From CAZNKU01 sp045545235 (GTDB lineage: Bacteria > Bacillota > Clostridia > Monoglobales > Firm-18): a stretch of 64,000 bases of DNA. The notes beneath the pieces are model-generated. The model was not told where the DNA came from, did no database searches, and saw only the letters and a program-made list of their open reading frames with translations. Position numbers and translations under genes: made by a program. Positions within the stretch are counted from its first letter, which is position 1. Each line of letters opens with the position of its first letter. Below, in pieces: positions 1 through 8,059 of the stretch. The DNA lies in assembly GCA_045545235.1 (NCBI GenBank), contig JAZQAN010000025.1, positions 1 to 64,000 on the forward strand, read 5' to 3'.

Positions 1-106
1 ATTGAGCTTTCCTTGGAATTACTTGCTTTTTGCCAATTTGAACTCTACCGTACCCTCGTACGCCGACGAATTCAAATTGACAAAATATACCTTCCTTTTT
101 CGCAAT
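1..106. repeat. Long-hairpin intergenic element (copy W), possibly cut by the window edge
   Basis: This stretch carries no convincing gene. Bases 30-45 and 68-83 are near-perfect inverted repeats (16 bp, two wobble pairs), and between them CGTAC and GTACG close a small central hairpin with loop CCTC. The centre followed by CCG-CGAA resembles the centre of the element at 7214-7304, so I group them. It could extend left of the window. Confidence 0.45.
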
Positions 107-108
107 CT

Positions 109-165
109 GTCAGCGTGTCGATAGGTTTATCGACACGCTGACAGGTTCGTTTTCAACGAACCTGT
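109..165. terminator. Two back-to-back perfect hairpins after the flavodoxin gene
   Basis: Bases 109-123 and 128-142 form a perfect 15-bp stem with a 4-nt loop. Bases 141-151 and 155-165 form an 11-bp stem that overlaps the flavodoxin stop codon. Together they probably end minus-strand transcription. Neither has a long uninterrupted T run, so a palindromic repeat that also serves as terminator is possible. Confidence 0.5.
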
Positions 166-689
166 TTATTTATGTATTCTAACAGAGGAGTAATTGAATT
201 TTTGTCTGAAAAATCAGCATTTGCATCACAAAGTTCCACTAAAAGTTTTTCCATGTCTGTAGGATTTTCTTTTGAAGACATAATCTTTTTCAGGGTTTTG
301 AGGGCAGTTTTATGTACAAGTGAAAGTTCATCAATTAACATTTTGCCCATAAAATTGAAAATTTTTATGTTTTCCGGTACACCTGTTTTAAAATTCTTTT
401 CAATTACATATTTGTCATAATATTCACGACATTCCAAAGGCGTAATTGCCGTTGTGTATATTGCAATTTTTTTGTCTTTCAGTGCATCGATGTTTTTTGT
501 TATAAGTGTAACTCCGTTTATAACCTCGGCATATAAACCGCCACCGTAAATTATGCAATCGTATTTTAAAAGGTCATCTGCTTTTATTTTTTTTGCATCT
601 GCAATGTCACAATTTAATTCTTCTGCAATCCATTGTGCATATTGCTTTGTGGAACCGTATTTGCTTTTATAAATAACTATTGTATTCAT
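153..689 (-). CDS. Flavodoxin-domain protein
   Basis: The 178-residue protein opens with a flavodoxin FMN-phosphate loop (YKSKYGSTKQYA, residues 7-18), followed by a second conserved loop around IIYGGGLYAEV (46-56). This matches the flavodoxin_5 / protoporphyrinogen-oxidase-like flavodoxins of anaerobes, soluble FMN proteins that pass electrons in the cytoplasm. The ATG has a good ribosome site (GGAG about 7 nt upstream). It lies 15 bp after the YgjV-like gene and is probably co-transcribed with it. The electron partner cannot be told from the sequence; a role as protoporphyrinogen oxidase is not supported by any heme gene nearby. Confidence 0.8.
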   Translation of the reverse strand: MNTIVIYKSKYGSTKQYAQWIAEELNCDIADAKKIKADDLLKYDCIIYGGGLYAEVINGVTLITKNIDALKDKKIAIYTTAITPLECREYYDKYVIEKNFKTGVPENIKIFNFMGKMLIDELSLVHKTALKTLKKIMSSKENPTDMEKLLVELCDANADFSDKNSITPLLEYINKQVR

Positions 690-704
690 ATAGAATCTCC
701 TTTT

Positions 705-1202
705 TTATTTTTTTCTGTATCTGTATAGAGCTATTACAGAAGAAACAATTGCTATCGATTCATTAAGCAGACCACCCCATACGTGATAGTAGGCATTGTA
801 TATCAAAATCATTGTTGATGTAAGCAGAATGCTTTTTCTTAAATTTTGCACATTTGGGAAATATATGAAAATTGTATTAATTGCCAGTGGAATAATTATA
901 AATAAAGACATAGGACCCTGCCACGATAGTGTCCCTGTAAAAGCCATTATGCCTGCAAGCAGATATGGCCAGAATGAGTAGGAAAAAATCCTTACGTCTT
1001 TTCGGTAAATTATAAAGTTTCTTATAAGACATATAATATTCATCAAAGTTCCCGACCATGCACCTAAAAACATATAACTTATGCATAGACTAAGGGTAGA
1101 TAAGCTTTGAACAACAATAAGCTTTTTGTGGTCCTTGCATTGATAAGATAAAAATGCAAAAAACGCTGCCATCCATCCTAATATTTGTCCTGTTAACTCC
1201 AT
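705..1202 (-). CDS. YgjV-family inner membrane protein
   Basis: The 165-residue protein is almost entirely hydrophobic, with about five to six membrane segments. It starts with the ELTGQILGW and FLSYQCKDHKKL pattern typical of the YgjV family, small integral membrane proteins of unknown function. The ATG at 1202 follows an AGAAGG-like site. The gene sits directly upstream of the flavodoxin gene on the same strand. No catalytic residues are evident, and the function is unknown. Confidence 0.75.
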   Translation of the reverse strand: MELTGQILGWMAAFFAFLSYQCKDHKKLIVVQSLSTLSLCISYMFLGAWSGTLMNIICLIRNFIIYRKDVRIFSYSFWPYLLAGIMAFTGTLSWQGPMSLFIIIPLAINTIFIYFPNVQNLRKSILLTSTMILIYNAYYHVWGGLLNESIAIVSSVIALYRYRKK

Positions 1203-1254
1203 TTGTTGTACCTTCTTTCTTATGCTCTGAATATCGCTTAATACGAGATTTGTA

Positions 1255-1887
1255 TTATTTTTTATGTAAGCACTCTGCTACTTGTTCGGAAATTTGCTTC
1301 ATTCCTGATTCGGTAGGGTGACCGTTTTCCTTGTCTATTTCTTTAAGATATAAATATTTAATATCATTTTTTTCACAAGCTTCTATAAATCCTTTGGTGA
1401 TTTCTTGTTTTAAATCGGTGTTAATGATAACAATTACATCATCAACAACATCTTTTGCTCTGTTAATCAGATAGCAAAATGCAGGCAATACGTACTTTAG
1501 TTCATCTTCGGTCCAATCTGAATATTTAAGATTTCCAATGGGAGCATCTATCCAGGAATCATTAGTTCCTCCGAATATAAGTATCGTGTTTATATTATTT
1601 TCGGTAAAAACTTTTTTGTCAATATATTTATCAATTCTACTAACAAACGATGATGCAACAGTAAAGGATTCTCTTACCGTGTTACAAATCGTTGAACCTG
1701 AAAAGCTGTCGTTAATTATTATGTTGAAGTTATTTTCATTTGCCAATATATTCCACCAGGTTTTTTCTACTCCCTTGACAATAGGATTATCCTTTCTTCC
1801 ATCGCTGTAATAAAAGTGATATCCTTCCGGAATATATCCCTCATAAGTTGAATAACTGTCCCCCATTATAAATATATTCTTTTTCAT
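1255..1887 (-). CDS. SGNH/GDSL-type hydrolase
   Basis: This 210-residue protein has the SGNH hydrolase blocks in order: GDSYSTYEG with the nucleophile serine near residue 11, a GGTND block in the middle, and a C-terminal block with HPTESG holding the catalytic histidine. Such enzymes are esterases, often acetylesterases on polysaccharides or lysophospholipases; the substrate cannot be told here. No signal peptide is visible, so it should be cytoplasmic. A GAGGTGG ribosome site precedes the ATG. Just upstream lies a second copy of the rlmD 3' end, suggesting this gene once directly followed rlmD. Confidence 0.8.
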   Translation of the reverse strand: MKKNIFIMGDSYSTYEGYIPEGYHFYYSDGRKDNPIVKGVEKTWWNILANENNFNIIINDSFSGSTICNTVRESFTVASSFVSRIDKYIDKKVFTENNINTILIFGGTNDSWIDAPIGNLKYSDWTEDELKYVLPAFCYLINRAKDVVDDVIVIINTDLKQEITKGFIEACEKNDIKYLYLKEIDKENGHPTESGMKQISEQVAECLHKK

Positions 1888-1913
1888 TTTTCCACCTCAT
1901 TTATGTTTAATCT

Positions 1914-1956
1914 TCCCGACATAGCAGCACAACGCACTCCACATGTGTTGTGTGGT
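1914..1956 (-). pseudogene. Remnant of an rlmD 3' end
   Basis: Bases 1914-1945 match the 3' end of the intact rlmD (2859-2890) at 29 of 32 positions. In the matching minus-strand frame they encode HVECVVLLCRED and a stop, against HVECCVLLCREE at the true RlmD C-terminus. No upstream rlmD sequence is attached. The two copies are direct repeats offset by 945 bp and flank the HNH and membrane-protein genes. Confidence 0.7.
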
Positions 1957-1976
1957 GTCTGCGACAGTGTTATCAC

Positions 1977-2411
1977 TCAATCCTTTATTTCTATTATAAA
2001 ATGAATGTTTACTTTCTTTTTTTCTGAGTTGTTTTGAATTTCAACATTTTTTGCAATATATTTTTGTCCATTTTTTACCTTTGGTGGTATTTTTAAAATA
2101 ATAGTTGTTGGATTTTCTATATTTTTTATTGTCGCTTCAATTTCTGTTCCGTTTTGTGCCTCATTAGATGAAATTACTAATTTTTGAACAGAACGCATTT
2201 GCTTTAAAAAATGCTTTTCTAAAATAAAAAATACTGAAACTGCCAGAGCAATAATTATGATTGCTAACAAAATATAATGCCACATAGACATTATTAAAGC
2301 ACCTATAAGAATTATTGCAAGAGGTAATGTTATCTGTTCTTGCTCATATCTGTATTTGTTTAAGCGATACTGTTTATATCTTTCGTATGATTCTTCTTCG
2401 TAATTCCCCAT
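1977..2411 (-). CDS. Small membrane protein of unknown function
   Basis: The 144-residue protein has a charged, tyrosine-rich N-terminus (residues 1-27), two adjacent hydrophobic segments (about 28-67) and a soluble tail of about 75 residues rich in K, N and I. The tail could be a small beta domain. I recognise no family. The start has a GAGGTG ribosome site. It lies 20 bp downstream of the HNH gene, within the segment bounded by the duplicated rlmD 3' ends, so it may have arrived together with the HNH gene. Confidence 0.6.
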   Translation of the reverse strand: MGNYEEESYERYKQYRLNKYRYEQEQITLPLAIILIGALIMSMWHYILLAIIIIALAVSVFFILEKHFLKQMRSVQKLVISSNEAQNGTEIEATIKNIENPTTIILKIPPKVKNGQKYIAKNVEIQNNSEKKKVNIHFIIEIKD

Positions 2412-2431
2412 TAAAAGTTCACCTCACTTGG

Positions 2432-2848
2432 TTATAAATTATTACTTTTTCCAAGATTACATTTAGAACAAAGCGTTTGTAAATTTTCTGCTGTGTTTTC
2501 TCCGCCTTTTGACCAAGGAATAATGTGGTCTATATGTAATTCTACGGATGGATCTTTTGCAGGAGATGCACCGCAAGCACAACATTTAAAATTATCTCTT
2601 TTCAAAACTTGATATCGCAATTTATCAGATATGGATTTTGAGGAATTATGTGCATTTCTTTTTGTTTTAGATTGACAAATAGGGCACTTTCTCAGCCAAA
2701 CATCGCAACCATTCGCTAAATATTTATGACCGCAATCTAAACATTCCATTTCATAAGAATTCTGATTATAGTGCGTTTCGGATTTTCCTTTGTATCCCAA
2801 GTTTTTTTGATTATTTTTATTGATATATCCAACATCTAAAGTTTTCAT
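2432..2848 (-). CDS. HNH endonuclease with N-terminal zinc ribbon
   Basis: The 138-residue protein has two parts. Residues about 34-62 hold a CxxC...CPIC zinc ribbon. Residues about 73-138 are an HNH nuclease domain: CCACGASP, then LHIDHIIPWSKGG with the catalytic histidines, then NLQTLCSKCNLGKSN. HNH proteins of this size nick or cut DNA and are common in mobile DNA, defence loci and phages. Its ribosome site (GGAGG) lies inside the last codons of rlmD, so it is translated from the rlmD transcript. It belongs to the cassette flanked by rlmD 3'-end repeats. Whether it acts in mobility or defence is not decided by the sequence. Confidence 0.85.
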   Translation of the reverse strand: MKTLDVGYINKNNQKNLGYKGKSETHYNQNSYEMECLDCGHKYLANGCDVWLRKCPICQSKTKRNAHNSSKSISDKLRYQVLKRDNFKCCACGASPAKDPSVELHIDHIIPWSKGGENTAENLQTLCSKCNLGKSNNL

Positions 2849-2851
2849 TTG

Positions 2852-4177
2852 TTATTCCTCCCGACATAGTAGCACACAGCACTCCACATGCCCTGTCCTC
2901 GGAAACATATCTACGGGGTAGACTGTATCTGCCTTGTATCCATAGCCGTCAAGAATTTTTAAATCTCTTGCCAATGTAGCAGGGTTGCAGGAAACGTAAA
3001 CTACCTTTTGAGGGCTTATTTCGTTTATTGTTTTTAGCAGTTTTTCATCACAGCCCTTACGTGGAGGGTCTATTATAATAACATCAACATCTTTGAAGTT
3101 TTCTGCTAAATCTTCAGAACTTCCTACATAAAATTTTGCATTTTTAATTCCGTTTAATACAGCATTTCGCTTTGCGTTTTCTATTGCTTCGGGTACAATT
3201 TCCACACCTGTTACAGTTTTTGTATTTTTTGCAAGATACAAGCCTATTGTACCTATTCCGCAGTATAAATCTAAAACATTTTCTGTACCTTTTAAGTCTG
3301 CAAGTTCTTTTACTTTGTCGTAAAGTACTTTTGTCTGCTCGGGGTTTATCTGGAAAAATGACTGAGGTGAAATTTCAAAATAAAGGTCACCTATTTTATC
3401 TGTTACTGTAGCCTCACCCCAAAGTAGTATGTTTTCTTTACCTAAAATAACATTTGTGTTTTTTGAATTGATGTTTTGAATAAGTGAAATGTTCTCGCCA
3501 AATTCGTTTTTCAGCATACTTATTAAAGAATCTGCATTTTTTAAATCCCTTGATGCCGTAACAATGCAAATCATCATTTGGTTTGTGAGTGTGCATCTTG
3601 TGAAAATATGACGTATAACGCCCTTGCCGGTTTCCTCGTTATATGGTTTTACGTGAAAATCTGCCATAAACTGTTTTACAACTTCAATAACGCGGTTGGA
3701 TTTTTCGTGTTGAATAAGACAATTGTCAACAGGAATTACACGATGACTTCGTGGGGCATAAAAGCCAATGCCGTCAGGAGTAACAGGGAATTGAGACTTG
3801 TTTCGGTAGTGCATTTTGGTACTTCCCAAAGTATCAGCTACTTTTATGTCAAGTCCGCCTATACGTTGTATGCAGTCGCGTACCTTGTTTGTTTTGTTTT
3901 CAAGTTCCATTTTATAAGTGCAATGGTGGTAGTCACAACCGCCGCATTTGTAAAAAACAGGGCATTTTGAAGTTATTCTTTCAGGTGATGGTTTTATTAT
4001 ATTTGAAATTTTTCCAAAAGCGTAATTTTTAAGAACTTTTACTATTAACACTTCTATTGTTTCGCCCATAAGTGCGTAAGGTATAAATACTGCAAAGCCG
4101 TCAATCCTGCCGATGCCCTCACCTTTTTCGCCTACGCCTGTTATTTCGGTTGTATAGATTTTGTTTTTTTCTATCAT
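2852..4177 (-). CDS. rlmD: 23S rRNA (uracil-5-)-methyltransferase, RlmD/RumA family
   Basis: This 441-residue enzyme methylates C5 of a uridine in 23S rRNA using SAM. It has an N-terminal TRAM domain (about 1-65), iron-sulfur cysteines (C72, C78, C81 plus a later one) and a Rossmann methyltransferase domain with LDLYCGIGTIGL. A DPPRKG motif and the catalytic block VYVSCNPATLARDL follow near the end. Length is normal. It overlaps mtaB by 4 bp (ATGA), so the two are translationally coupled. Closely related paralogs modify U747, U1939 or tRNA U54, so the exact target is uncertain. Its last 32 bases are duplicated at 1914-1945. Confidence 0.88.
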   Translation of the reverse strand: MIEKNKIYTTEITGVGEKGEGIGRIDGFAVFIPYALMGETIEVLIVKVLKNYAFGKISNIIKPSPERITSKCPVFYKCGGCDYHHCTYKMELENKTNKVRDCIQRIGGLDIKVADTLGSTKMHYRNKSQFPVTPDGIGFYAPRSHRVIPVDNCLIQHEKSNRVIEVVKQFMADFHVKPYNEETGKGVIRHIFTRCTLTNQMMICIVTASRDLKNADSLISMLKNEFGENISLIQNINSKNTNVILGKENILLWGEATVTDKIGDLYFEISPQSFFQINPEQTKVLYDKVKELADLKGTENVLDLYCGIGTIGLYLAKNTKTVTGVEIVPEAIENAKRNAVLNGIKNAKFYVGSSEDLAENFKDVDVIIIDPPRKGCDEKLLKTINEISPQKVVYVSCNPATLARDLKILDGYGYKADTVYPVDMFPRTGHVECCVLLCREE

Positions 4178-5448
4178 ACAATTTCACCTGTCATAAATTC
4201 ATCTTTGTATCCTGTAAGTTTTACATTTACCGTTTTACCTTCGGCACTTTCACCTTTGGCAAAAACCTGTATAAAGTTTGGTGTGTGACCTTCCCACAAA
4301 CCGTCGTTACTTTCACGTTCAACAAGCACGCTTACGGTTTTGCCAAGATATTTTTCGAAAAAATCCTTTTTCAAAATTTTACCTGTTTCTATCATTTTTT
4401 CACAACGTATATTTTTAATGTTTTCATCAACCTGATTTTCCATTTTATCCGCAATTGTTCCTTTTCTTCGTGAGTATGGAAAAACGTGAATCTGGCTGAA
4501 GCCTGTTTTTTTCACAGTTTCTATGCTTTCTTCAAATTCTTTTTCTGTTTCACCGGGGAAGCCCACCATAACATCTGTGGTAATTGCACAGTCGGAAAAT
4601 GCGTTTTTTAGCATATCTGCCGCCTTTAAATATTCCTCTGCAGTATAATGACGCTTCATACGTTCAAGAACGGTGGTTGAACCGCTTTGCAGGGCAAGGT
4701 GAAACTGATGGCAAAAATTATCAAGCTTTTTTGTACGGTTGATAAATTCGTCTGTAATAAGATTAGGTTCAAGCGAACCCAAACGCACTCTTTCAATTCC
4801 TTCAACAGAGCACACCGCCTCTATAACTTCTATTAATCTGCTGTTTATGTCTACTCCGTACATTGCAAGGTTTATTCCTACAAGTACAATTTCTTTATAT
4901 CCGTTATGGGCAAGCTCTTTTACTTCTGCAATGGTGGATTCTATTGTCTTTGAACGTAGCGGACCTCTTGCAAAGGGTATAATGCAGTATGTGCAGAAGT
5001 TTCTGCAACCGTCCTGAATTTTAAGAGTTGCACGTGTGCGGTTCTGATGAGTAGACTTTAAATCTTCAAATAAATTTGGTATTTCAGACTGCACTCTGTT
5101 TTGTCTGTTGCCGTCGAAATTTTCAACATATTCCACAATCTTTGTGCGGTTTGTTGTACCCATTATAATGTCAATATCTTCAATTTTTGCAACCTCGTCC
5201 GGTGCAACCTGCGAATAACATCCCAAAACAACCACTATGCTCTTTGGGTTTTTCTTTTTTGCACGGCGTATTATTTGCCTCGATTTACGGTCACTCATAG
5301 CAGTAACTGTGCAGGTGTTTATAACAAAAATATCTGCATCTTCACTTTCTGTCACTTCATAGCCTGCATTTTCAAAAAGACCCTTCATAGCCTCTGTTTC
5401 ATATAAATTAACCTTGCAACCAAGTGTTAAAAACTTTACTTTTTTCAT
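4174..5448 (-). CDS. mtaB: tRNA threonylcarbamoyladenosine methylthiotransferase MtaB
   Basis: MtaB converts t6A to ms2t6A at position 37 of tRNAs reading ANN codons. The 424-residue protein has the methylthiotransferase cysteines C11, C46 and C77 for the auxiliary cluster, the radical-SAM motif C148-x3-C152-x2-C155, and a C-terminal TRAM domain from about residue 355. The opening FLTLGCKVNLYETEA is typical of MtaB rather than MiaB or RimO. It is the first gene of the minus-strand operon and overlaps rlmD by 4 bp. Confidence 0.9.
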   Translation of the reverse strand: MKKVKFLTLGCKVNLYETEAMKGLFENAGYEVTESEDADIFVINTCTVTAMSDRKSRQIIRRAKKKNPKSIVVVLGCYSQVAPDEVAKIEDIDIIMGTTNRTKIVEYVENFDGNRQNRVQSEIPNLFEDLKSTHQNRTRATLKIQDGCRNFCTYCIIPFARGPLRSKTIESTIAEVKELAHNGYKEIVLVGINLAMYGVDINSRLIEVIEAVCSVEGIERVRLGSLEPNLITDEFINRTKKLDNFCHQFHLALQSGSTTVLERMKRHYTAEEYLKAADMLKNAFSDCAITTDVMVGFPGETEKEFEESIETVKKTGFSQIHVFPYSRRKGTIADKMENQVDENIKNIRCEKMIETGKILKKDFFEKYLGKTVSVLVERESNDGLWEGHTPNFIQVFAKGESAEGKTVNVKLTGYKDEFMTGEIV

Positions 5449-5549
5449 ATTATTACCTCGAAAAATATAGATGTTTTTATTTTAACACATTAAAAATGAT
5501 TTCTCAATACAAAATCGTAAAATAATCATTGGAAATATTAAATATTTAA

Positions 5550-5578
5550 TTGACAAACATTTCAAAAAATAGTATCAT
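5550..5578 (+). promoter_or_regulatory. Sigma-A promoter for the HPr-like gene
   Basis: A consensus -35 TTGACA (5550-5555) is followed after 17 nt by TATCAT (5573-5578). It lies about 35 nt before the start codon of the HPr-like gene. Confidence 0.75.
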
Positions 5579-5612
5579 ATATACAAATAAAAGAATTCAG
5601 GAGGAATTAATT

Positions 5613-5843
5613 ATGAAATCATTTAACATTATGCTGGACTCAATCGATAAGGTAAAAACATTTGTAAACATCGTTGCAAAATGCGACTATGATGTGGATT
5701 TAACATCAGGCAGATATGTTGTGGATGCAAAGTCTATTATGGGTATTTTCTCTTTGGATTTGTCAAAGCCTATAAAGGTTGATATTTACGGAGATGACAG
5801 CAGCGATTTTGAAGCTGAGGTAAAAGACTTTATAGTTGATTAA
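5613..5843 (+). CDS. HPr-like protein without the active-site histidine
   Basis: The 76-residue protein has the HPr fold signature. The regulatory-serine block KSIMGIFSL (residues 40-48) aligns with KSIMGVMSL of HPr, where the serine is phosphorylated by HPr kinase. The catalytic histidine block (GIHARPA in HPr) is replaced by SIDKVKTF near residue 10, so it cannot be a PTS phosphocarrier. It resembles Crh in principle: a regulatory HPr that may act with CcpA when serine-phosphorylated. The ATG at 5613 follows GGAGGAATTAAT, and the longer in-frame reading has no ribosome site. It has its own promoter and terminator. Confidence 0.75.
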   Translation: MKSFNIMLDSIDKVKTFVNIVAKCDYDVDLTSGRYVVDAKSIMGIFSLDLSKPIKVDIYGDDSSDFEAEVKDFIVD

Positions 5844-5849
5844 TTTTAA

Positions 5850-5882
5850 GTGGGATGTAAATTTTTTTACATCCCCTTTTTG
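5850..5882 (+). terminator. Intrinsic terminator after the HPr-like gene
   Basis: GGGATGTAAA and TTTACATCCC form a stem ending in CTTTTTG, about 10 nt after the stop codon. Confidence 0.75.
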
Positions 5883-5911
5883 TTGACATAAAGCCTTTTT
5901 TGTGGTACAAT
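5883..5911 (+). promoter_or_regulatory. Sigma-A promoter of the pyr operon
   Basis: TTGACA (5883-5888), a 17-nt spacer and TACAAT (5906-5911) stand about 40 nt before pyrC. The leader is too short for a PyrR-type attenuator, so control is likely by another route, for example start-site selection or allostery at aspartate carbamoyltransferase. Confidence 0.75.
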
Positions 5912-5950
5912 ATTTGGTGGTTTAAAAGGACATTTCGGAAGGAGATTATT

Positions 5951-7216
5951 ATGAACTATACTCTTAAAAATGCATTTGTATATACTGAAAATGGATTTGT
6001 AAAATCAAATGTTAATATTTCAGACGGACGTATAGTATCTGTTGACGACAGCACTTTGGAGGGCGGTCGTGTTTTTGATTTTGAAAATTGCTATATATTT
6101 CCCGGTTTTTCGGATGTTCACGTGCATTTAAGAGAACCGGGTTTTTCATATAAAGAAACTATGAAGACAGGCACAAAGGCTTGTGCAAGAGGTGGCTATA
6201 CTCACGTTTGCCCGATGCCGAATTTAAAGCCTGTTCCAGACAGTTTTGAAAACTTAAAGCAACAGCTTGATATTATAGAAAAGGATGCCTGCATAAATGT
6301 ATATCCTTTTGGTGCTATAACCGTAGAGGAAAAGGGAGAGAATCTTGCAGATATGGATGCTATGGCACCATATGTAATTGGCTTTTCAGATGATGGTAAA
6401 GGCGTACAAAGTGAAGAAATGATGCTTGAAGCTATGAAAATTGCCAAAGCACATAACAAGATAATTTCCGCACATTGCGAAGATAACAACTTGCTTTTTG
6501 GCGGTTATATCCACGACGGCGAGTATGCAAAGCTTCACGGGCACAAAGGTATTTGCAGTGAAAGTGAATGGGGTCCTGTTAAAAGAGATGTTGAGCTTGT
6601 TAAAAAGTCGGGTTGTAAGTACCACGTTTGCCATATTTCCGCAAAGGAAACTGTTGAAATTATAAGAAATGCAAAAAAAGAAGGCGTTAATATAACCTGT
6701 GAAACTGCACCTCATTATCTTGTAATGAATGATATGATGATAGGGGAAGAGGGTCGTTTTAAAATGAACCCTCCAATAAGAGGAGAGGAAGACAGAATTG
6801 CATTGGTTGAAGGTCTTTTGGACGGCACAATAGATATGATTGCAACTGACCACGCACCACATTCTGCAGAAGAAAAGAGCAAAGGTCTTGCAGGCAGTAT
6901 GATGGGCGTTGTAGGTATTGAAACAGCATTTGCAACTATATATACAAATTTTGTAAAAACAGGCAAAATCAGTCTGGAAAGATTAATGGATTTATTCCAC
7001 GGCAATGCTAAAAAGCGTTTTGAAATAGGTACCGACATCAAGGCAGGTGAGGTTGCAGACCTTACTGTATTTAACCTTGATGAAGAATATACCGTTGACC
7101 CTTCGGAGTTTGAATCAATGGGTAAATTTACACCACTTGAGGGTACAAAGGTATTTGGTCGCTGTAAGTTGACAATGTGCAACGGCGAAATAGTCTGGGA
7201 GGAAAAGAGCGAATAA
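5951..7216 (+). CDS. pyrC: Dihydroorotase
   Basis: Dihydroorotase closes carbamoyl-aspartate to dihydroorotate, step three of pyrimidine synthesis. The 421-residue protein is a class I amidohydrolase: HVHLREPG (metal ligands H57 and H59), later histidine ligands in SAHCED and ETAPHYL, and ATDHAPH with the catalytic aspartate near residue 300. The ATG at 5951 is preceded by GGAAGGAG; the longer in-frame reading would begin at the promoter. It is first in the pyr operon and is separated from pyrK by a 91-nt hairpin element. Confidence 0.93.
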   Translation: MNYTLKNAFVYTENGFVKSNVNISDGRIVSVDDSTLEGGRVFDFENCYIFPGFSDVHVHLREPGFSYKETMKTGTKACARGGYTHVCPMPNLKPVPDSFENLKQQLDIIEKDACINVYPFGAITVEEKGENLADMDAMAPYVIGFSDDGKGVQSEEMMLEAMKIAKAHNKIISAHCEDNNLLFGGYIHDGEYAKLHGHKGICSESEWGPVKRDVELVKKSGCKYHVCHISAKETVEIIRNAKKEGVNITCETAPHYLVMNDMMIGEEGRFKMNPPIRGEEDRIALVEGLLDGTIDMIATDHAPHSAEEKSKGLAGSMMGVVGIETAFATIYTNFVKTGKISLERLMDLFHGNAKKRFEIGTDIKAGEVADLTVFNLDEEYTVDPSEFESMGKFTPLEGTKVFGRCKLTMCNGEIVWEEKSE

Positions 7217-7304
7217 ATTTTCGTCACATATCCGGCTTATTTTCTCGCTTATGTACACTCGGTACACGGCGTTCGAAAAACACCGAATCTGTTTAGAAAA
7301 TTTA
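7214..7304. repeat. 91-nt intergenic hairpin element (copy A) between pyrC and pyrK
   Basis: The ends TAAATTTTC and GAAAATTTA are perfect 9-bp inverted repeats (the left one includes the pyrC stop codon). Inside, partly paired arms enclose a central TGTAC-ACTCG-GTACA hairpin followed by CGGCGTTCG. The element is the same length and layout as the one at 24177-24267. It is either a small non-autonomous hairpin element or a structured segment affecting mRNA processing within the operon. Confidence 0.5.
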
Positions 7305-7327
7305 ATCGCATTAAAAAGGAGATAATT

Positions 7328-8059
7328 ATGAAACAGAGTATTTTTGAAATAGTATCAAATAAAAATATTGCTGAAAATGTTTATGAAATGGTGCTTAGCG
7401 GGGATACTTCCGATATTACTGCATCAGGTCAGTTTGTAAACATAAAACTTGAGGGTATGTTCCTTCGTCGTCCTATTTCGGTATGTGATTATGACGAAAA
7501 AACACTTACTCTTATATACAAGGCAGTAGGTAAGGGCACGGAAGCTATGGCAAAAATGGAAGGCGGAGTTATGCTTGACATTTTAACGGGTCTTGGTAAT
7601 GGCTACGACCTTTCGCTTGCAGGGGACAAGCCGCTTCTTGTAGGTGGTGGTGCAGGTGTACCTCCAATGTATAATCTTGCTAAAAAGCTTATTGCAATGG
7701 GTAAAGATGTAACGGTCGTACTTGGATTTAACAAGGAAAGTGAAGTTTTCTATAAAGATGAATTTGAAAAAATCGGTGCAAAGGTAGTTATCACTACAGT
7801 TGACGGAAGTGTTGGTGTAAAAGGGTTTGTAACCGATGCATTTGCAGATATTGATTACACATATTTTTACGTATGCGGTCCTGAACCGATGCTTAAGGCT
7901 GTGTATAACGGTACAGATACATCAGGACAGTTCAGCTTTGAGGAACGTATGGGTTGCGGTTTTGGTGCTTGTATGGGTTGCTCCTGCAAGACAAAATACG
8001 GCAACAAGAGAATTTGCAAGGATGGACCTGTGCTTGTTAAGGAGGAAATTATATGGTAG
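7328..8059 (+). CDS. pyrK: Dihydroorotate dehydrogenase B, electron transfer subunit
   Basis: PyrK carries FAD and a [2Fe-2S] cluster and links dihydroorotate oxidation by PyrD to NAD. The 243-residue protein has a ferredoxin-reductase-like FAD domain (FLRRPISVCDY near residue 47), an NAD domain (LLVGGGAGVPPM near 98), and C-terminal cluster cysteines C210, C215, C218 and C230. The gene overlaps pyrD by 7 bp. A GGAG site precedes the ATG. Confidence 0.92.
   Translation: MKQSIFEIVSNKNIAENVYEMVLSGDTSDITASGQFVNIKLEGMFLRRPISVCDYDEKTLTLIYKAVGKGTEAMAKMEGGVMLDILTGLGNGYDLSLAGDKPLLVGGGAGVPPMYNLAKKLIAMGKDVTVVLGFNKESEVFYKDEFEKIGAKVVITTVDGSVGVKGFVTDAFADIDYTYFYVCGPEPMLKAVYNGTDTSGQFSFEERMGCGFGACMGCSCKTKYGNKRICKDGPVLVKEEIIW

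Noticed and set aside
5912..5950. A PyrR-type attenuator before the pyr operon.
   Set aside because: Only about 40 nt separate promoter and start codon, and no terminator/antiterminator pair or PyrR-binding loop is present.
6715..7227. A 170-codon minus-strand frame opposite pyrC.
   Set aside because: pyrC on the plus strand has all dihydroorotase motifs across the same region, so this is an antisense shadow.
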